From PALSA-693 sp963834725 (lineage in GTDB: Bacteria; Actinomycetota; Acidimicrobiia; Acidimicrobiales; Palsa-688), in NCBI GenBank assembly GCA_963834725.1, contig CAWICN010000001.1, forward strand, positions 3,968,001 to 4,032,000: a stretch of DNA of 64,000 bases, given 5' to 3'. Position numbers and translations under genes: made by a program. Positions 60,605 through 64,000 of this stretch are shown piece after piece. Positions within the stretch are counted from its first letter, which is position 1, and the number at the start of each line of letters is the position of its first letter. The notes beneath the pieces are model-generated. The model searched no databases. It saw only the letters and a list, made by a program, of their open reading frames with translations, and was not told where the DNA came from.

Positions 60605-61078
60605 TCAGTGGCGGCGAGCCACGACCCACGTCCCCTGGCCGGCTTCGGAAGCCACCCCCCCAGGCCGGCCCGAGGGCGCGCCGTACATCGGCCGCGGGGA
60701 GATAGATCGGAGTCCCGTCTCCCGCCGTGTTGACCCAGACCACCACCCCTGGGCGCCCAGCACCCGGCGCGCCTCGGCCGGGAACAAAAAGGCGTTGACC
60801 AGGATGAGCGCATCGATGGAACCGTCCCGAAGCGGGAGCCGGGCCCCGTCGCCGCACACGCGCATTCCCGCGCCGGGCGGGGCGAGGGCGAGCATTGCTC
60901 TCGACAGATCCATGGCGACCAGCCGGCGGCAGCGAGCGGCCAGCCAGAGGCTCGCCAATCCCGTCCCGGAGCCCAATTCGACCCAGGACCCATCAGCGAT
61001 CGGCCCGCCGCGGCTGAAGGCGTCGGCCACGACGGCCGTGCGTTCCTCGCTCGCCCGGGCGCGGCAGCCTGCGCCGGC
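60605..61078 (-). pseudogene. Class I SAM methyltransferase with two compensating frameshifts
   Basis: Methyltransferase fold seen in frame one: WVELGSGTGLASLWLAARCRRLVAMDLSRAML and ARLPLRDGSIDALILVNAF. Near 60740 (a run of four G) the match shifts to VVVWVNTAGDGTPIYLPAADVRRALGPAW, then at a run of seven G near 60665 returns to frame one for EAGQGTWVVARR. Adding one G to the first run and removing one from the second gives an ordinary protein. A stop (the ThDP gene's TGA) lies in frame upstream, so the start is GTG 61030 or nearby. Homopolymer error is the simplest reading. Confidence 0.7.
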
Positions 61079-62818
61079 TCAGCCCCTGCTGGTCGGTGCG
61101 TGGTCAACCAGCGTCTGGGCCACGTCTCTAAAAGAGGTTGACAGTGAGGTCGGCACGTCCACCACCAGGGGCGTCGTGAGGTTGGTCAGCCCTTTGAGCA
61201 GAGTCCGCAACTCGTCCACGCTCGAGACCCGCATTCCGTCGCAGCCGAGAGCGCGAGCGATCTCGGCATGGTCGAACTCGGCGAAGCTGGCGGCTACGGC
61301 CTTGTTGCCCATCCCGTGCAGGACCCACCCAAGGGCGCCGTTGTTGAACACCAGCACGGCGATGGGGAGGTTCTCCTGCACCGCGGTCATCAGGGCGTGG
61401 ATCGACATGGCGAAGCCGCCGTCGCCGCAAACCGCCAGGACCGGACGGACCGGATCCGCCAATCTGGCGGCCATGGCCGCCGGCACCGCATAGCCCATCC
61501 CGCCTCCCGCCGCCGGCTGGAGATACTCCCCACCGGCTGCGGTCCGGAACCAGTGCATCATGAACAGCCGGTTCTCCCCGGCGTCGCAGGTGATCACGGT
61601 GTCCTCAGGGATGGCCTCCTCCATCAGAGCGATGATCCGCTGGGGGGTCAGTGGGAACTCGTCGACCTGATCCGGGTTCGTCTCCACGCCGTCGTGCAGC
61701 TGGCGGCCCTGCTCGGCTCGAGCCCTGCCGTGGCCCGCCGGCACCCGGGATGCCGAGTCGAACTTCTCGCAGAGGCGGGCCATCACGTAGCCGGCATCAC
61801 CGAGGAGGGCATGATCGATTGGAAACGTCCAGGCCGCGTTCAATGGTTCCACGTCGATCTGGATCATCGTCTGCCGAGCGGGGTCGAGCAGTGCGGCGTG
61901 TTCGTTGGCGGTGTCGCTCGGCCCGAGCTTGGTGCCAACGGCGAGCACGACATCGGCCGCACCCACGACCGCGTTGGCGGAGGGCCGGCCGAACGGTCCG
62001 ATCACCCCAACCGAAAGGGGATCCCGCTCGGGGAACACGCCCTTCCCGCTGGCCGTGGTGGCGACGGGGGCATCGACGACCTGAGCGAGGCGCAACAGGG
62101 TGTCCTGGGCGTGCGCCAGGCGGACACCGTTACCGGCGACGATCACCGGACGCGCCGCGGCGCGGATCACTTGTACCACCAGGTCGAGTGTTTCCTCATC
62201 AACGCCGCGGGCCGGGACGGGCAGGTAGGCACCGGTCGGGTAGATCCGTGGCAGCGATGCGGGGCCTACCTTCCCTTGCAGGGCGCTGCTGTGGTAGACG
62301 ACTGCGACCGGGCCGGGCTGCCCGGTCAGGGCGTGTTTCAGTGCCAGCTGGGTGTGCTGGACCGCTTGAGCCGGGCTGTGGCTCACCATCAGCCGCTTTG
62401 TCACTCCGCCGAGACTGGTGCGCACGTCCCAGGTTCCGTAGTCGCCGGTACCCGTCTGATATGGGGCGTGATGCGACAGCGATCCTCCGTCAGACATCTC
62501 CGTGAGAATGAGGACCGGCGAGCTGCCAAGCAGCGCTTCCATGTATCCCTGCCCGGCGTTGCCAGCGATCCATTCCCCTTGCCCCATGACCACCGCGGGC
62601 TGCGCGGTGAATCGACCGTAGGCCTCTGCCATCAGCGCACCGATTGATTCCTCCCGTACCTGAATGGCTCGGATGACCGGGTGGCCGTGGAGAGATCGCC
62701 ACAGCGGGCCGGTCAGACCGCCGGGCATGCCGAGCACATATCTGACGCCGCCTTCTGCCAGCGCAGCGATGATGGCGTCGGAGACGGGGCGCTCCTCTGC
62801 GATCGGCAGGAACTTCAT
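61079..62818 (-). CDS. Thiamine-diphosphate enzyme, acetolactate-synthase-like
   Basis: ThDP-dependent enzyme of 579 residues with the three-domain layout of the acetolactate synthase/benzoylformate decarboxylase superfamily. ATG 62818 with GGGAG upstream. The catalytic Glu is in IQVREESIGALMAEAYGRF; the ThDP-Mg motif is CGDGGFAMSIHALMTAVQENLPIAVLVFNNGALG. Substrate is undetermined: loop sequences do not match oxalyl-CoA decarboxylase or biosynthetic IlvB. Downstream of the LLM gene and next to the CoA-transferase pair, fitting a carboxylic-acid degradation route. Confidence 0.85.
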   Translation of the reverse strand: MKFLPIAEERPVSDAIIAALAEGGVRYVLGMPGGLTGPLWRSLHGHPVIRAIQVREESIGALMAEAYGRFTAQPAVVMGQGEWIAGNAGQGYMEALLGSSPVLILTEMSDGGSLSHHAPYQTGTGDYGTWDVRTSLGGVTKRLMVSHSPAQAVQHTQLALKHALTGQPGPVAVVYHSSALQGKVGPASLPRIYPTGAYLPVPARGVDEETLDLVVQVIRAAARPVIVAGNGVRLAHAQDTLLRLAQVVDAPVATTASGKGVFPERDPLSVGVIGPFGRPSANAVVGAADVVLAVGTKLGPSDTANEHAALLDPARQTMIQIDVEPLNAAWTFPIDHALLGDAGYVMARLCEKFDSASRVPAGHGRARAEQGRQLHDGVETNPDQVDEFPLTPQRIIALMEEAIPEDTVITCDAGENRLFMMHWFRTAAGGEYLQPAAGGGMGYAVPAAMAARLADPVRPVLAVCGDGGFAMSIHALMTAVQENLPIAVLVFNNGALGWVLHGMGNKAVAASFAEFDHAEIARALGCDGMRVSSVDELRTLLKGLTNLTTPLVVDVPTSLSTSFRDVAQTLVDHAPTSRG

Positions 62819-62877
62819 GGACCGGCTCCCTTCTCCATACGGCACGGCGGCTGGTCGCGATGACCGGTCGGGCCAGA

Positions 62878-63795
62878 CTAGGGCGCCAGGCGACGCGCCA
62901 GTTCTCCGAGCAACTCGACCGAGGCGAAGTCCTGCCGATCGGGATGTTGTACGTAGATCCGGGTAACGCCGGCGCCCTCGAAGCGACGCAGCACCGTGGT
63001 TACTTCGTCGATGGTTCCCACCTGAGACCGCTCCCGGGGCGCGCGGAAATGCTCCAGCACGCGCGAGAAGCGCTGCTCGGCCTCGTTGCTGTTCTCTCCC
63101 GGCGCGACCAGAGTCATGAGTGACATCGGGAGGGTGGTGGGATTGCGGTCGGCGCGCTTGCATGCCGCGTCGAGCCGGGTCCGGAGGTCCTGGCACTCAT
63201 CGATGCTCCGGAAGGCGACGTTGTATTCCTGGGCGAAGCGGGCCGCCAGTGCCAGCGAGCGCGCCCGAGCCTGGCCGCCAATGATGAGCGGCGGGTGCGG
63301 TGTCTGCACCGGTGCTGGCCGGGCGTGTTGACCTCGCAGCACGAAATGCTTCCCGTCGAAGTCGAAGGTCTCATCGCCCCAGCTCCGGACCAGGATCTCG
63401 ACGTACTCCGTCAGAAGGTCAAATCGATCCGCGACATCGGGGAAAGGAAAACCGTTCTGCCGGTGCTCCCCCTCGAACCATCCGGCGCCGATTCCCACAT
63501 CGATGCGGCCTCCGGAGACGTGATCGGCCGTGACCGCGACCCGGGCCAGTTGGCTCGGATGCCGGAAGGTGGCCGCGGCTACCAGCGTCCCCAACCTGAT
63601 GCGATCGGTTGTGGCCGCCAGGGCGCTGATGGTGGCCCACGCGTCCAGGGCGGCGCCAGGGTCGCCGTGGAAGGAGGTGTAGTGATCCGATCGGAAGAGG
63701 CCGTGGAGGCCGGCCGATTCAGCCGCCCGGCCCAGCGCGGCCCACTCCTTCCAGGTCACGCCCTCTTGGCCCTCGATCATGAGACAAACCTGCAT
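62878..63795 (-). CDS. LLM-class F420-dependent oxidoreductase
   Basis: Luciferase-like flavin/F420 enzyme of 305 residues. ATG 63795 with GGAGAAG eight bases upstream. Family features: MQVCLMIEGQEGVTWKEW, GLHGLFRSDHY, ATISALAATTDRIRLGTLV, RHPSQLARVAVTADHVSGGRIDVGIGAGWFEGEH and LIIGGQARARSLALAARFAQEYN. Such enzymes use F420 or FMN for hydride transfer or monooxygenation. It follows tadA by 14 bases and leads to the ThDP gene. Confidence 0.87.
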   Translation of the reverse strand: MQVCLMIEGQEGVTWKEWAALGRAAESAGLHGLFRSDHYTSFHGDPGAALDAWATISALAATTDRIRLGTLVAAATFRHPSQLARVAVTADHVSGGRIDVGIGAGWFEGEHRQNGFPFPDVADRFDLLTEYVEILVRSWGDETFDFDGKHFVLRGQHARPAPVQTPHPPLIIGGQARARSLALAARFAQEYNVAFRSIDECQDLRTRLDAACKRADRNPTTLPMSLMTLVAPGENSNEAEQRFSRVLEHFRAPRERSQVGTIDEVTTVLRRFEGAGVTRIYVQHPDRQDFASVELLGELARRLAP

Positions 63796-63809
63796 CGTGT
63801 TTCTTCTCC

Positions 63810-64000
63810 CTATTCTCCGTGATCCGGGGCTCGATGCGCCGCGAACCACGCCCGCATCAGCTCGGCACATTCCACTTCCCGGACGCCAGGTTCCACGGTT
63901 ACCTCGTGGTTGAGCCGCGGATCCGCGCAGAGGTTGTAGAGCGAACCGCACGCGCCTGCCTTGGGGTCCGGCGTTCCGAACACCAGCCGCCCGATTCGGG
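63810..64000 (-). CDS. tadA: tRNA adenosine deaminase, C-terminal part (gene continues outside)
   Basis: The last 63 residues of TadA, which deaminates A34 of tRNA-Arg to inosine. In the frame ending at TAG 63810: RIGRLVFGTPDPKAGACGSLYNL, LNHEVTVEPGV and CAELMRAWFAAHR. The loop before SLYNL and LNHEV are standard for TadA. The catalytic HAE and PCxxC zinc motifs would lie beyond the window. No frameshift in the visible part. Confidence 0.85.
   Translation of the reverse strand, partial: RIGRLVFGTPDPKAGACGSLYNLCADPRLNHEVTVEPGVREVECAELMRAWFAAHRAPDHGE

Overview
This is high-GC DNA from a free-living actinobacterium. Actinomycetota is well supported; a deep lineage such as Acidimicrobiia is plausible but not proven. 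The evidence is F420-type enzymes (LLM oxidoreductase, Rv1155-like PPOX proteins), RepSA-type integrative-element genes, a KimA-like/TrkA-pair potassium locus resembling the mycobacterial ceoBC region, and GTG starts with 4-nt gene overlaps. Several genes carry one-base indels that look like assembly errors or recent decay, so the window is probably draft or metagenomic quality.

Layout. 1-6.0 kb: a degraded actinomycete integrative element, with an IS630 transposase, three small unknown genes, a CHC2/Toprim primase, a broken RepSA-type initiator, an excisionase and a tyrosine integrase, next to tRNA-Ser(GCT). 6.3-16.7 kb: chromosomal metabolism and transport (SDR, aldo-keto reductase, PPOX protein, fused molybdate-type permease/ATPase, Baeyer-Villiger-type monooxygenase, nitroreductase, and a drug-type MFS exporter divergent from a TetR repressor with a visible operator pair). 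16.9-27.5 kb: DUF2007-like protein, two SDRs, an orphan ParB-like gene with an unknown partner, SulP permease, MFS transporter, a lipoprotein with a papain-like Cys/His/Asp pattern, a frameshifted SnoaL-like gene and a zinc-ribbon/TPR protein.

27,654-36,281 is a second integrative element with both ends visible: a perfect 52-bp direct repeat made of the 3' half of tRNA-Ser(TGA). It carries integrase, excisionase, a RepSA remnant, and a copper-handling/cytochrome-oxidase-assembly cargo (ECF sigma factor, zinc-finger anti-sigma, YcnI/DUF1775, SCO, CopC-CopD fusion, CtaG). Paired repeats at both inner ends look like integrase arm sites. A second ycnI lies outside the element beside a third serine tRNA, tRNA-Ser(CGA).

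36.6-47.4 kb: pheA (frameshifted), larB-larC (larC frameshifted), ABC-F ATPase, FMN protein, MBL hydrolase (frameshifted), ABC exporter (frameshifted), GNAT, a coiled-coil protein and ycnI. 47.4-57.9 kb: a GNAT fragment, an APH-fold kinase, an OmpA-like protein, two TrkA subunits convergent with a KimA-like permease that ends in an OB-like domain, two divergent lipoproteins sharing a C-terminal tail encoded by a 27-bp inverted repeat, and a desaturase/DoxX/ICMT operon. 58.0-64.0 kb: a pair of class III CoA-transferases facing a minus-strand run of tadA, LLM oxidoreductase, ThDP enzyme and a frameshifted methyltransferase, probably a carboxylic-acid catabolic locus.
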